From positions 863,501 to 927,500 of the forward strand of contig NZ_PHTY01000001.1 in the NCBI RefSeq assembly GCF_002813135.1: DNA of 64,000 nucleotides. The letters are read 5' to 3'. A program made the translations under genes and the position numbers. Every line of letters starts with the position of its first letter. Position 1 is the first letter of the stretch. Below, piece by piece: positions 26,117 to 34,960 of this stretch. Origin of the DNA: Ulvibacter sp. MAR_2010_11. GTDB lineage: Bacteria; Bacteroidota; Bacteroidia; Flavobacteriales; Flavobacteriaceae. Under the pieces are notes generated by a model that did not search any database, was not told the origin of the DNA, and worked only from the letters and a program-made list of their open reading frames with translations.

Positions 26117-29013
26117 TTTTCTGTTGGGATTTTTGCTGTTATTCGGGTACCTGAGCCCGCCCTGCTATCAATACTTAATACACCCCTCAACATTTTTATA
26201 CGCTCCGCCATGGATTTTAGCCCAAAGCTTTTATTCAATAGCCTGTCTGAAGCTACAAAACCCTTGCCATTATCGTTTATATGAATAAAAACAGTACGCT
26301 CTTTCCTGAGCACTTTTATCACAACTGTTTTTGCCTCGGAATGTTTAATAACATTGGTGAGAGACTCCTGAATGAATCGATAAATATGCAGCGTTGCCGT
26401 TTCGTCGAAATGCATGTCTATTACATCTATTTCGGAAGAAAAAAACATTTCACTCTGTTCATCCATCGTGTATACAAGTTGTTCTATACTTTCCGAAAGT
26501 CCGAGTTGTTTTAATGTGGTGGGAAACAAACCTCTTGAAATTCCCCTTACCTCCTCCAAGGCATTGTGGGTTAAATGCGTTATTTCAGGCAGCTGTGAAT
26601 TTTGAGCCTTCTTTTTTATTAATGTCAATTGTTGCCCCACACTATCGTGAAGTTCTTTGGCAATTCGGGTTCTTTCAACCTCCTGGGATCGCATCATTTC
26701 ATGCGAAAATTGTTCCTGTAGCTTTTTTCGAACTATGGCTTGTTTTAAAAAATACAACAATAAAAGTGCGATCGCAAACGTCACTATAAGATAGAACCAC
26801 CAGGTTTTGTAGAAAAAGTCTTTCGAATGAATCTGCAATATCATGGGTACTCCAATTCGGTTTCCCGAAAAATCCTTTGCCACTAACTCAAGCCTGTATT
26901 TTCCCGCCGCCAGATTGGGAAACCGAATGCTCTGTTTTTGCTTCAAATCTATCCAGTCTTCTTCCCCCAGTCTATAACTAAAGCTGTTCTTACTGTCCTG
27001 TGTATTGTGAGTAAGAGAAAAATCGATTTCCATCTCCTTGTGTTCTGAAGGCAAAACAATGGTCTTTAAGCTGTCCAGGACATTCCTGTCAAAAACATTT
27101 GTAATTCGTCCTTCCGACTCACTATAACTCCTTAATTTCAATAATACCAGCCGGGAATTATTCGAAAGAGAGGTTAAATCTGAGGGTTTAAAAAAATTGA
27201 GCCCTTTTATAGTTCCCACAAAAAGTCCGTCATTGGTTTTTAATGCACTGTAACGATTTGCCTCGTTGTTACTAAAGCCGTCTTTATCTGAAAATCTGGT
27301 AACCGTCTCATTTTTTGGATCGAAGGAAACAAATCCATTAAAGGTATTGATATACCAATTGTCCTCTTCGAAAAGAATGGTCGCAATCCCCGCTTGCAAC
27401 GCGTCCCGATATACCGTTGTAAACATCCCGTCGTCGGGACTATATGAAAGTATATTTCCGGAACGGGTTCCTAATAAAAAGCCATAATCGGGGTGATAAT
27501 CTACCATGAGCATAAATGCATCCTCCCCAACCTTCGAAGCATCGTAAAAGGCAGTTTCCTTGGTCTTTAGATGATAGGTGAGAACTCCTTTGTCTGTAGC
27601 TCCAACCAACAGGTTGTCGTTTATTTCAATATCATAAACAAACAACGAATCGGTCGCTACCAACTTCTCGTGTTTTTTTGTTTTTGTATTAAAACTCATT
27701 AAATTATATCCCACAGTACCATAGACAATAGTAGTATCATTGGGTTTTTCCATACAAATTACCGGAAAGTGTCTATAGGCTAATACTTCATTGGTAAGTT
27801 TGTTAATCTCTAAGATGTTGCCTTTGGAATTACTCCAGATAATCTCATCTTCTACAATGATATTTCGGGATGAATAGGGTTTAAGTGGTTTTCCGTTTTC
27901 AATTAAATTGTACGGTGCAATTTCGTTGGTTGCTTTGTCTAAATAATACCAGCCGTCTGTCTCCGTGGCAATTAGAAATGTGGAGTCTTTTACCGAAGCG
28001 ATCGTTCGGATACTTTTTGTTGGTAAATAGTTAATTACCTTACTAGATGGAAATCTGTAATAGTGCAGTTCCTTGTTGGTTGTACCCACCCAAAGATGTT
28101 CATTTACATTTTTAGATTCCAATTCGAAACCCGAGGTTTCATCAAATATATCATCCCTGAATAATTCCTGAAAACCATTTGTTGCGTCAAACGACCGAAT
28201 TACCAAATCGTTTCCTTCTCTACTGCAAATTATTTCATTGGACAGCGAATCAACCACAAATTTATTATTCGGTCCCGGAAGTGAATTTCCCCTTAGTGAA
28301 GTGATATCGATTTTATCCTCATCGATTTTGTGAAGTAAATTGCTTTGATTCATAAAAGTATAATAGGCACCTCCTTTCTGAAAGGCTTCGGTAATCCAAA
28401 ATTTATTCATATTGGCAATACGATCTCTGGAGAAGGACGCGACCGAGTATTGTTTCAGTTTGTTTCCTTCCCAATCCATCGCTATTAATGGGAAGTTATC
28501 ATCTCCAATAAGGATGAATTTTTCAAAGGGTATAAATTGAGTAGAATTGTCCAAGAGGTATTTACCATCCTTAAACTCAAATGAAAAAAGCGGAATCAAT
28601 TCTAGATTCGACTTGAGAACATTCAAGGTAATTTCCCGGTCTTTTTGAGTTAAAATATAATCCTTGTTGTTGTAGGAAAAGACTTTTGATATGGCTTCTG
28701 CCAGAAATTTATTGTTCCCCAATTTTATTTTTGTGAAAACCATAGAAAGCGGATCGAACAACATTAAAGCTTGTTCTTGTCCGTTGGCGAGTATATAAAA
28801 CTTCCCGTCCTTTCTTTGATAAACTTGCCCTACCGACAGTAGTTTCTTTTCAAAATAGGGTAACGGTATGGTATGAAAAGTTTGTCCGTCAAAACGCTGC
28901 AGTGAAAGTTTTTTATCACTTAGAATAATGGTTCGAATGTCCAACGTCTCTCCTCCTAGCCATAAAAAACCACTATGGTCAAAGGCCATGTCGTGAATTA
29001 CGTCCAGCTCCAA
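26113..29013 (-). CDS. Two-component-propeller sensor histidine kinase (pair 1), N-terminus disturbed
   Basis: 966 residues from a TTG start: an N-terminal beta-propeller sensor region, a Y_Y_Y-like domain (around EHKEMEIDFSLTHN and FSYRLGEEDWIDL), one membrane helix (TWWFYLIVTFAIALLLLYFL), then a HisKA_3 dimerisation domain with His789 (AKELHDSVGQQ) and an ATPase domain (NDNGKGF, FGLKSMAERI). The natural N-terminus lies further upstream: between 29113 and 29014 the minus strand codes a signal peptide (MKRISLYLLLCICKFSFAQ) and IYHKVFTAQDG, but one extra base after the ATG (29110) creates ATGTAA. No ATG, GTG or TTG in the frame precedes 29013. Either the kinase is made without its signal peptide, the gene is off, or the base is a sequencing error. 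Confidence 0.85.
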   Translation of the reverse strand: MELDVIHDMAFDHSGFLWLGGETLDIRTIILSDKKLSLQRFDGQTFHTIPLPYFEKKLLSVGQVYQRKDGKFYILANGQEQALMLFDPLSMVFTKIKLGNNKFLAEAISKVFSYNNKDYILTQKDREITLNVLKSNLELIPLFSFEFKDGKYLLDNSTQFIPFEKFILIGDDNFPLIAMDWEGNKLKQYSVASFSRDRIANMNKFWITEAFQKGGAYYTFMNQSNLLHKIDEDKIDITSLRGNSLPGPNNKFVVDSLSNEIICSREGNDLVIRSFDATNGFQELFRDDIFDETSGFELESKNVNEHLWVGTTNKELHYYRFPSSKVINYLPTKSIRTIASVKDSTFLIATETDGWYYLDKATNEIAPYNLIENGKPLKPYSSRNIIVEDEIIWSNSKGNILEINKLTNEVLAYRHFPVICMEKPNDTTIVYGTVGYNLMSFNTKTKKHEKLVATDSLFVYDIEINDNLLVGATDKGVLTYHLKTKETAFYDASKVGEDAFMLMVDYHPDYGFLLGTRSGNILSYSPDDGMFTTVYRDALQAGIATILFEEDNWYINTFNGFVSFDPKNETVTRFSDKDGFSNNEANRYSALKTNDGLFVGTIKGLNFFKPSDLTSLSNNSRLVLLKLRSYSESEGRITNVFDRNVLDSLKTIVLPSEHKEMEIDFSLTHNTQDSKNSFSYRLGEEDWIDLKQKQSIRFPNLAAGKYRLELVAKDFSGNRIGVPMILQIHSKDFFYKTWWFYLIVTFAIALLLLYFLKQAIVRKKLQEQFSHEMMRSQEVERTRIAKELHDSVGQQLTLIKKKAQNSQLPEITHLTHNALEEVRGISRGLFPTTLKQLGLSESIEQLVYTMDEQSEMFFSSEIDVIDMHFDETATLHIYRFIQESLTNVIKHSEAKTVVIKVLRKERTVFIHINDNGKGFVASDRLLNKSFGLKSMAERIKMLRGVLSIDSRAGSGTRITAKIPTEK

Positions 29014-29107
29014 ACCATCCTGAGCCGTAAAAACTTTGTGATAAATACGTTCAGTTTGAGCAAAGGAAAACTTACAGATGCATAGAAGAAGGTAAAGTGA
29101 TATGCGC

Positions 29108-29113
29108 TTACAT
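29108..29113 (-). other. Start codon followed by one extra base (apparent frameshift)
   Basis: The minus strand reads ATG-T-AAG-CGC-ATA. Dropping the T (29110) joins ATG to the full signal-peptide frame of the kinase and would give a protein of about 999 residues; with it, ATG is followed by TAA in its own frame. Confidence 0.7.
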
Positions 29114-29152
29114 TGAGGGATAGGACGAGGATTTTACAATTTGCTTCTTTTT

Positions 29153-29160
29153 GAAAGATA
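29153..29160 (-). promoter_or_regulatory. Near-consensus -7 box close to sensor kinase 1
   Basis: TATCTTTC on the minus strand, seven of eight bases of the consensus, 39 bases before the ATG at 29113. It could give the kinase a promoter of its own, independent of the one at 29334-29401. Confidence 0.35.
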
Positions 29161-29239
29161 CATAATTTTACGAAATATAGACAGCTGCAAACAGCTAATA
29201 TAATTTGCTGAATTTTCAAAAAAAAGAAGACCTGAAAAA

Positions 29240-29327
29240 TAGGAAAACCCCCTTTTGAATTCACAAAAGAGGGTTTCACATATGGTTAGTTAGCTCCTTT
29301 TTACTCCTCAATAATTAGGCTGCTATT
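29240..29327 (-). ncRNA. Candidate small RNA or leader between the two kinase/regulator pairs
   Basis: The promoter at 29401-29334 predicts a transcript from about 29327. A terminator-like hairpin (29276-29245) follows about 50 bases later, and no ORF with ATG lies between (an ATG is followed at once by TGA). The product would be an 85-90 base RNA. If the hairpin is read through, this is instead a 215-base leader of sensor kinase 1. The gap 29114-29417 holds nothing else apart from the kinase promoter and the disturbed start. Confidence 0.35.
29245..29276 (-). terminator. Terminator-like hairpin
   Basis: A 13-position stem (29245-29257 with 29264-29276) with one mismatch and a six-base loop; on the minus strand it is followed by TTTT, CC and a second T run. 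It could end the 32088-29418 operon, the candidate small RNA, or both. Confidence 0.55.
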
Positions 29328-29333
29328 ATAGCG

Positions 29334-29401
29334 TAAATATAAGGATAATTTTGCTTTTTTTAAATACGTACTTACACTTAAATACTACGTAGGAACACGT
29401 A
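29334..29401 (-). promoter_or_regulatory. Second promoter with three phased ACGTA boxes
   Basis: Minus strand: TACGTG (29401-29396), 4 bases, TACGTA (29391-29386), 15 bases, TACGTA (29370-29365), 23 bases, TATATTTA (29341-29334). All three spacings equal those of the adhesin promoter, while the spacer sequences differ, so the likeness is not a recent duplication. Confidence 0.65.
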
Positions 29402-29417
29402 TTTTTATAAACCTCCA

Positions 29418-30068
29418 TTATAAATCCAATACAATATTTTTATTTGTCAAAGCCCAGCTTATCAAGGAGTTAGACGAATTATCTATATGTAACTTAGCAA
29501 TAATATTACTTCGATGCTTTTCTACAGTGCGAGCCGAAACGTTAAGAGTCTCGGCAATTTCTCCCGTTGTGATTTGCCTCGCTATTAATTTTAGAATTGT
29601 TATTTCTGAAGGTGTTAATTGCTTCAGTTTTCGCAATTCTTCCGAAGCATTTTGAAGCGAAAAAGCATCGAACGATTTGCTAAAATATTCATCTCCATTT
29701 AAGACGGCTATTATACAATCCTCAATTTCAGAAAAGGAATCCTCTTTTAACAAATACCCGTTAATTGAGAGTGCTTTGGCCTGTGCCACATATTCAGATT
29801 CCTTGTGAAAAGAGAGTACAATAAATTTTGTTTTAGAGCCTTTTTCCTTGGCCGTTTTTATCACTTCAAAACCGGTTAATAACGGCATGTCGATATCCAA
29901 TAAGGCAACTCTTGGTTTGTGTGTTAAAATCTGTTCCAATGCTTCCATTCCGTTTACTGCCGTTCCCAAAATGGTATAATTGTTGGCTTTAAACTCTTCA
30001 AAAAGACCTTTGAGCAACAACGGATGATCGTCGGCAATAATAAGAGATATACTTTGCTTTGAAATCAT
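29418..30068 (-). CDS. LuxR/NarL-family response regulator (pair 2)
   Basis: 216 residues: a receiver with DDH (13-15) and phospho-acceptor Asp58 (ALLDIDMP), then a LuxR-type helix-turn-helix (LTPSEITILKLIARQITTGE, recognition helix SARTVEKHRSNIIAKL). It begins one base after the stop of the kinase at 30070-32088 and is its partner. It is clearly paralogous to the regulator at 25472-26116. No binding site can be read from the protein, but its recognition helix is close enough to that of pair 1 for overlapping DNA targets to be possible. Confidence 0.93.
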   Translation of the reverse strand: MISKQSISLIIADDHPLLLKGLFEEFKANNYTILGTAVNGMEALEQILTHKPRVALLDIDMPLLTGFEVIKTAKEKGSKTKFIVLSFHKESEYVAQAKALSINGYLLKEDSFSEIEDCIIAVLNGDEYFSKSFDAFSLQNASEELRKLKQLTPSEITILKLIARQITTGEIAETLNVSARTVEKHRSNIIAKLHIDNSSNSLISWALTNKNIVLDL

Positions 30069-30069
30069 T

Positions 30070-32088
30070 TTAAACCGGAATTTCGATGGTGATTATTGTC
30101 CCCTTATTGTGCGAGGATTTTATTTCAATTTTGGAATGTATAATCTTGGCGCGTTCCAAAAGGGTTTTCATCCCTAAACTGGCTCCCGACTTAATTTTTT
30201 CGGAAAAAGAAAAGCCTTTTCCGTTATCGGAAATAACCGTGTTTAAATGTTTCCCATTTCTTTCAATACTAACGGAAGCTGCTTTGGCATCGGCATGTTT
30301 TACCATATTGTTTAACACCTCTTGAATTATCCTATAAAGATGTAACGAAGTATCCTTGCTTAGCAGGCTATCTATATCTTCAATTTCATTGGTAAAAAAT
30401 ATGTTGGTATTGGCGTCAACCTCATTAATCATAGCTTTAATGGCAGCGGTAACTCCCAGTCGCTCCAGCATGGCGGGATGTAAACCCCTTGATACACTCC
30501 GTAATTCCTCCAAGGTTATGTCGGCTAACGATTCCATTTCTGAATCTCCCTTTCCTCTTGTTTTCTTGGTTAGGAGCATGAGTTTTTGCCCAACACTGTC
30601 GTGTAACTCCCGGGCCAGGCGTGTACGTTCCTCTTCCTGTGTTTTTATAAGGTCTTGCGAAAAAGCTTCCTGAAGCAGTTGCCTCTTTCTCGCGGCATTT
30701 CGAGAGCGTATTAAAACCACTCCGCCAAATACTCCCAACAGTCCTATTCCGCCAAACAAAAGCCATTGGTTTTTAACTTTGTTACGGGCATCCAATAAGG
30801 CGATATCCTTTCGTTGCGTTTCAATTTTTGCATCCCGCTTTCCGGTTTCATACAATGTTTGGTAGTAGGAAAGTGCCTTTGCTTTTTGAACATTATTAAT
30901 GGAATCCTTTATGGTAGCATAATTTTTAAAATGTAAAAAAGCCTCATCCTTTTTCCCCATTGCCTCATAAACTTCAGCCATAAATTTTTCACCTTCCTGA
31001 ATCTCTTCATAATGAGTACCTTTTCTTTTTAAAGCCAGATGCTCCTTGCCGTATTGTAATGCTTTTACATAATCCCCTTTTGCAAATGCCAAATGTTTTA
31101 ACGCGTCTATATAGGGTTCCCGGTTCCTTCCTAAAGTATTATTTTCCGGATTATTTTCAAGCTCCCTTAGATACTCATCAGCCTTCGAAATACTGTCTGT
31201 CTGTGCATAGGCAATCACCAGGCTCGACAACATGTTTGCTTCATAAAAATCGGGGTTTCCTGTTTTTCTGCTGGAAACGAGCGCCAGTTTCAAATTGGCA
31301 ATCCGTTCTTTATTATGTCCTTGTTTTCGGTCATCGGTAGCAGCATTGTAATAGAATGAAACCAAATGTGCATAGCTTTTAATCTGAATGGCCAACGCAA
31401 TTGCCTCATCACGCTCCGCCTTCGCTTCTTTAAAGAAATCGTTTTGTCCGTAGAGAATGGAGAGCGAATTTTTAGCACTTATAATATTGAAGGTGTCCTT
31501 CGCCTTTTGAAAAACAATACTCGCTTCCTGCAGCACTTGTGAAGCTTCCGAAAAATCACCTAAAAAGCTCAAAGTTCCACCCTTGTATAATTTAGCCAAC
31601 CCTACATATTTCTGATTTTTTGCTGCTACGGCATTGGTTTCGGCCAAATTGTAGTAGGCCACCGAAGTAATATGATCTTCCAAAAAATAAAAACTGTCCG
31701 CGCCTTCCAGATAAAACTTGGCAAGGGTGTTTGGGTTGTCCAAAGTCTTGGCACGATCCAGCATCTCGAGAAAAATCCGATTCCCTTCCTGTGGATTTCC
31801 TTTTATGTTATTAAAAAAATAAATCCGATTTGCAGTTTGCCAGGTCGCAATGTTAAGTGAATCCAATCGCAAGGCGTAATCCACGGTTTTTTTTACAATC
31901 GAATCGCTTTCAAAATTAGTCTCGTAGGCAATATAATTAGACAAACTGTCCAGCCAACGCAGTTTTTCTCCTTGTTGAGACTGTTCAATTTTTTGTTGTA
32001 GAGCCTCAATAATTTTTGCTGAAGTATCATCTTGCGCAAAAACCAAAGTATGGATAAGAAACGTAAAAAAAAGTAAGCTTACTTTCAT
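30070..32088 (-). CDS. TPR-containing sensor histidine kinase (pair 2)
   Basis: 672 residues: signal peptide (MKVSLLFFTFLIHTLVFAQ), a helical TPR-rich periplasmic sensor (about 30-400), one membrane helix (NQWLLFGGIGLLGVFGGVVLI), then HisKA_3 with His496 (ARELHDSVGQK) and an ATPase domain (SDNGKGF, LGMKTLLERAKI). The kinase half is closely related to that of kinase 1, while the sensor halves are unrelated (TPR here, propeller there), so the two kinases probably sense different signals through similar outputs. The input ligand is unknown. Confidence 0.92.
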   Translation of the reverse strand: MKVSLLFFTFLIHTLVFAQDDTSAKIIEALQQKIEQSQQGEKLRWLDSLSNYIAYETNFESDSIVKKTVDYALRLDSLNIATWQTANRIYFFNNIKGNPQEGNRIFLEMLDRAKTLDNPNTLAKFYLEGADSFYFLEDHITSVAYYNLAETNAVAAKNQKYVGLAKLYKGGTLSFLGDFSEASQVLQEASIVFQKAKDTFNIISAKNSLSILYGQNDFFKEAKAERDEAIALAIQIKSYAHLVSFYYNAATDDRKQGHNKERIANLKLALVSSRKTGNPDFYEANMLSSLVIAYAQTDSISKADEYLRELENNPENNTLGRNREPYIDALKHLAFAKGDYVKALQYGKEHLALKRKGTHYEEIQEGEKFMAEVYEAMGKKDEAFLHFKNYATIKDSINNVQKAKALSYYQTLYETGKRDAKIETQRKDIALLDARNKVKNQWLLFGGIGLLGVFGGVVLIRSRNAARKRQLLQEAFSQDLIKTQEEERTRLARELHDSVGQKLMLLTKKTRGKGDSEMESLADITLEELRSVSRGLHPAMLERLGVTAAIKAMINEVDANTNIFFTNEIEDIDSLLSKDTSLHLYRIIQEVLNNMVKHADAKAASVSIERNGKHLNTVISDNGKGFSFSEKIKSGASLGMKTLLERAKIIHSKIEIKSSHNKGTIITIEIPV

Positions 32089-32137
32089 TGAGGATATTAG
32101 TTCTTCCCGTAAATATAACTATTTTAGCTTTCCTATT

Positions 32138-33499
32138 ATGGCTAAAACGAAGACCACTTTTTTCTGTCAGAATTGCGGGGCACAATTTGCAAAATGGCAA
32201 GGGCAATGTACCTCTTGTAAGGAATGGAATACCATTGCGGAAGAAGTTATTCAAAAAGCTGAAAAAGTAGCCTGGAAATCGGATACCTCCTCTACCCGAC
32301 GCGTCTCAAAACCACAAAAAATCTCCGAAATATCGGGTCAATCTGAAGCGCGATTGCATACCCAAAACAATGAACTTAACAGAGTTTTGGGTGGCGGATT
32401 GGTTCCCGGATCTCTTACCCTATTGGGAGGGGAACCGGGCATTGGCAAAAGCACACTCATGCTTCAAATTGCGTTGCAGTTACCCTATAAAACCCTGTAT
32501 GTCTCGGGCGAAGAAAGTGCGCAACAAATTAAAATGCGAGCAGAACGTATTTATCCCGATGCTTCCAATTGTTATATTTTAACCGAAACGAATACGCAAC
32601 ATATATTCAGGCAAATTGAAGAAATAGAACCCGACATTGTCGTTATCGATTCCATTCAAACACTGCATACCGATGTTATTGAAAGCAGCGCTGGAAGTAT
32701 TTCGCAAATTCGCGAAACCACAACCGAACTCATCAAATTTGCCAAAGAAACGGCAACGCCGGTAATTCTAATTGGTCATATTACCAAGGACGGAAACATT
32801 GCCGGACCTAAAGTGCTCGAGCATATGGTCGATACCGTGCTTCAGTTTGAAGGCGATCGCAATCATATATATCGAATACTTCGGGCAAACAAAAATAGAT
32901 TTGGCAGTACCAATGAATTAGGAATTTACGAAATGCAAGGCAGCGGATTGCGCGAAGTTTCCAACCCTTCCGAAATATTAATTTCAAAAAACGAAGAAGA
33001 ACTAAGCGGCACCGCCATTTCAGCAACACTGGAAGGAATGCGCCCGCTGATGATCGAAATTCAGGCGCTGGTTAGTTCGGCAGTGTACGGTACCCCACAA
33101 CGCAGCGCAACAGGTTACAATGCAAAACGCCTCAATATGATTCTGGCAGTTTTGGAAAAACGCGCCGGATTTAAACTGGGAGCCAAAGATGTTTTCCTGA
33201 ATATAACAGGAGGTATCACAGTAGACGACCCGGCCATCGATTTGGCAGTGGTAGCAGCCGTATTGTCTTCGAACATAGATGTTGCCATCGATAAGACCAT
33301 GTGTTTCGCAGCCGAAATTGGATTGGCGGGAGAAGTGCGTCCGGTCCCACGCATCGATCAACGAATTCTGGAAGCAGAAAAGCTGGGTTTCACCACAATT
33401 GTGATTTCGAAATACAGTAAAGTTGAACGAAAAGATTACAGCATCGGCATCGTAAAAGTTGCCAAAGTGCACGACATTGTACATCACCTGTTTGGTTAG
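32138..33499 (+). CDS. radA: DNA repair protein RadA
   Basis: 453 residues, the normal length. RadA is a RecA-like ATPase that drives branch migration during recombination. The N-terminal zinc finger has Cys10, Cys13, Cys24 and Cys27. The Walker A is GGEPGIGKST (97-106), the RadA-specific KNRFG motif is present (NKNRFGSTNELGIYEM), and the C-terminal Lon-protease-like domain has the GGI..DDPAIDLA and AAEIGLAGEVR segments. It is a single-gene unit between the kinase of pair 2 (divergent) and the acyl-CoA dehydrogenase gene. Confidence 0.97.
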   Translation: MAKTKTTFFCQNCGAQFAKWQGQCTSCKEWNTIAEEVIQKAEKVAWKSDTSSTRRVSKPQKISEISGQSEARLHTQNNELNRVLGGGLVPGSLTLLGGEPGIGKSTLMLQIALQLPYKTLYVSGEESAQQIKMRAERIYPDASNCYILTETNTQHIFRQIEEIEPDIVVIDSIQTLHTDVIESSAGSISQIRETTTELIKFAKETATPVILIGHITKDGNIAGPKVLEHMVDTVLQFEGDRNHIYRILRANKNRFGSTNELGIYEMQGSGLREVSNPSEILISKNEEELSGTAISATLEGMRPLMIEIQALVSSAVYGTPQRSATGYNAKRLNMILAVLEKRAGFKLGAKDVFLNITGGITVDDPAIDLAVVAAVLSSNIDVAIDKTMCFAAEIGLAGEVRPVPRIDQRILEAEKLGFTTIVISKYSKVERKDYSIGIVKVAKVHDIVHHLFG

Positions 33500-33589
33500 G
33501 TGTCTTACCCCAAACACTCCATTTAACACTTCTTTGGGCTTCAAATAGAGATTGAGCAAGTATCTTTAAGTACTGCTAAACTTCTAACC

Positions 33590-34954
33590 ATGTCCATATT
33601 CAAAAAAGTAAAACAAACTATTTCATTATTGCGAAGTGTAGATCTTGATGCTCTGGGTAAAATTTCAGAAAAAATAGACCTTCCTAAAGTGATGGCGTCA
33701 TTAAACGAGTTGGATGATCGTCAGCTGCAAGGCCTGATGAAAATGTTGAATAGCAAAGCGAAAAAAGGGCAACACAAACTCCCTCCAATAGATGGCGATT
33801 TTTACGATTTAAGTCTGAAACTTACTCCCCATCAACGTGAAATTCAGTTAAAGGTGCGGAATTTTATGGAGGATGAAATAAAACCCATCGCCAACGAATA
33901 TTGGAATAAAGCCGAATTCCCCCATCATATTATTCCTAAAATGGCCGAGCTCAATATTTGTGGTATGGCCTACGAGGGGTATGGATGTCCCAACGAAACC
34001 TTTTTAATGGAAGGCATCATGGCAATGGAACTAGCCAGAGTTGACGTATCCATTTCTACCTTTTTCGGGGTGCATAGCGGTTTAGCAATGGGTTCGATCT
34101 ACCTCTGCGGAAGTGAAGAACAAAAACAAGAATGGCTCCCAAAAATGCAGCGCATGGAGGTTATTGGAGCTTTCGGTCTCACCGAACCCGAAGTGGGGTC
34201 CGGCGTAGCAGGTGGTTTGGGAACCACCTGTAGAAAAGAAGGAGATAGCTGGGTGCTCAACGGACAAAAAAAATGGATTGGAAACGCAACTTTTAGTGAT
34301 GTGACTGTAATTTGGGCACGAGATGAAGAGAGCAACAATGTAAAAGGCTTTTTGGTTCGCAAAGGAAATCCCGGTTTCAAAGCCGAAAAAATGGAAAACA
34401 AAATGGCGTTGCGAACCGTGCAAAATGCCCTGATCACAATGGAAGATTGCAAAGTGCCCGAAAGTGATCGCCTTCAAAAATGCGACAGTTTTAAAGACAC
34501 TGCCAAAGTCCTTAAAATGACTCGTGCAGCGGTTGCCTGGCAGGCTGTAGGATGTGCAAGAGGTGCATACGAAAGCGCCTTAAAATACACCAAGAAAAGA
34601 GAGCAGTTTGGGCGACCCATTGCGAGTTTTCAGCTTATTCAGAATCATTTGGTCGAAATGGTTGCCAATCTCACGGCCATGCAAACCATGTGTTTCCGGC
34701 TCTCCGAATTACAGGATGCCGATTTGTTAACTGATGAGCACGCGTCTCTCGCCAAGGTGTTTTGCAGTATGCGCACCCGCGATGTTGTGAGTAGAGCTCG
34801 TGAAGTCATGGGAGGAAACGGGATTCTACTGGAATATGATGTCGCCAGATTTGTTGCCGATGCCGAAGCTATTTACAGTTATGAAGGCACCAAGGAAATC
34901 AACTCTCTCATTGTTGGCAGGGCAATTACCGGATACAGTGCTTTTGTAAATTAG
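33590..34954 (+). CDS. Acyl-CoA dehydrogenase, glutaryl-CoA dehydrogenase-like
   Basis: 454 residues. A basic N-terminal extension of about 75 residues precedes the standard acyl-CoA dehydrogenase fold. FAD and substrate motifs: GAFGLTEPEVGSG, WVLNGQKKWIGN, and REQFGRPIASFQLIQ. The catalytic Glu lies in SYEGTKEINSLIVGRAITG, the form found in glutaryl-CoA dehydrogenases. That would place it in lysine/tryptophan breakdown, using FAD and an electron-transfer flavoprotein, but a related branched or medium-chain acyl-CoA substrate cannot be excluded. Confidence 0.85.
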   Translation: MSIFKKVKQTISLLRSVDLDALGKISEKIDLPKVMASLNELDDRQLQGLMKMLNSKAKKGQHKLPPIDGDFYDLSLKLTPHQREIQLKVRNFMEDEIKPIANEYWNKAEFPHHIIPKMAELNICGMAYEGYGCPNETFLMEGIMAMELARVDVSISTFFGVHSGLAMGSIYLCGSEEQKQEWLPKMQRMEVIGAFGLTEPEVGSGVAGGLGTTCRKEGDSWVLNGQKKWIGNATFSDVTVIWARDEESNNVKGFLVRKGNPGFKAEKMENKMALRTVQNALITMEDCKVPESDRLQKCDSFKDTAKVLKMTRAAVAWQAVGCARGAYESALKYTKKREQFGRPIASFQLIQNHLVEMVANLTAMQTMCFRLSELQDADLLTDEHASLAKVFCSMRTRDVVSRAREVMGGNGILLEYDVARFVADAEAIYSYEGTKEINSLIVGRAITGYSAFVN

Positions 34955-34960
34955 GATTTC

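Noticed and set aside
28998-29279. A separate 93-codon gene upstream of sensor kinase 1
   Set aside because: This frame overlaps the true signal peptide frame of the kinase and has no homology features; it is a shadow of the leader region.
33020-33559. 179-codon open frame antisense to the radA end
   Set aside because: It is fully covered by RadA's conserved Lon-like domain and has the composition of a shadow frame; no promoter or family features.
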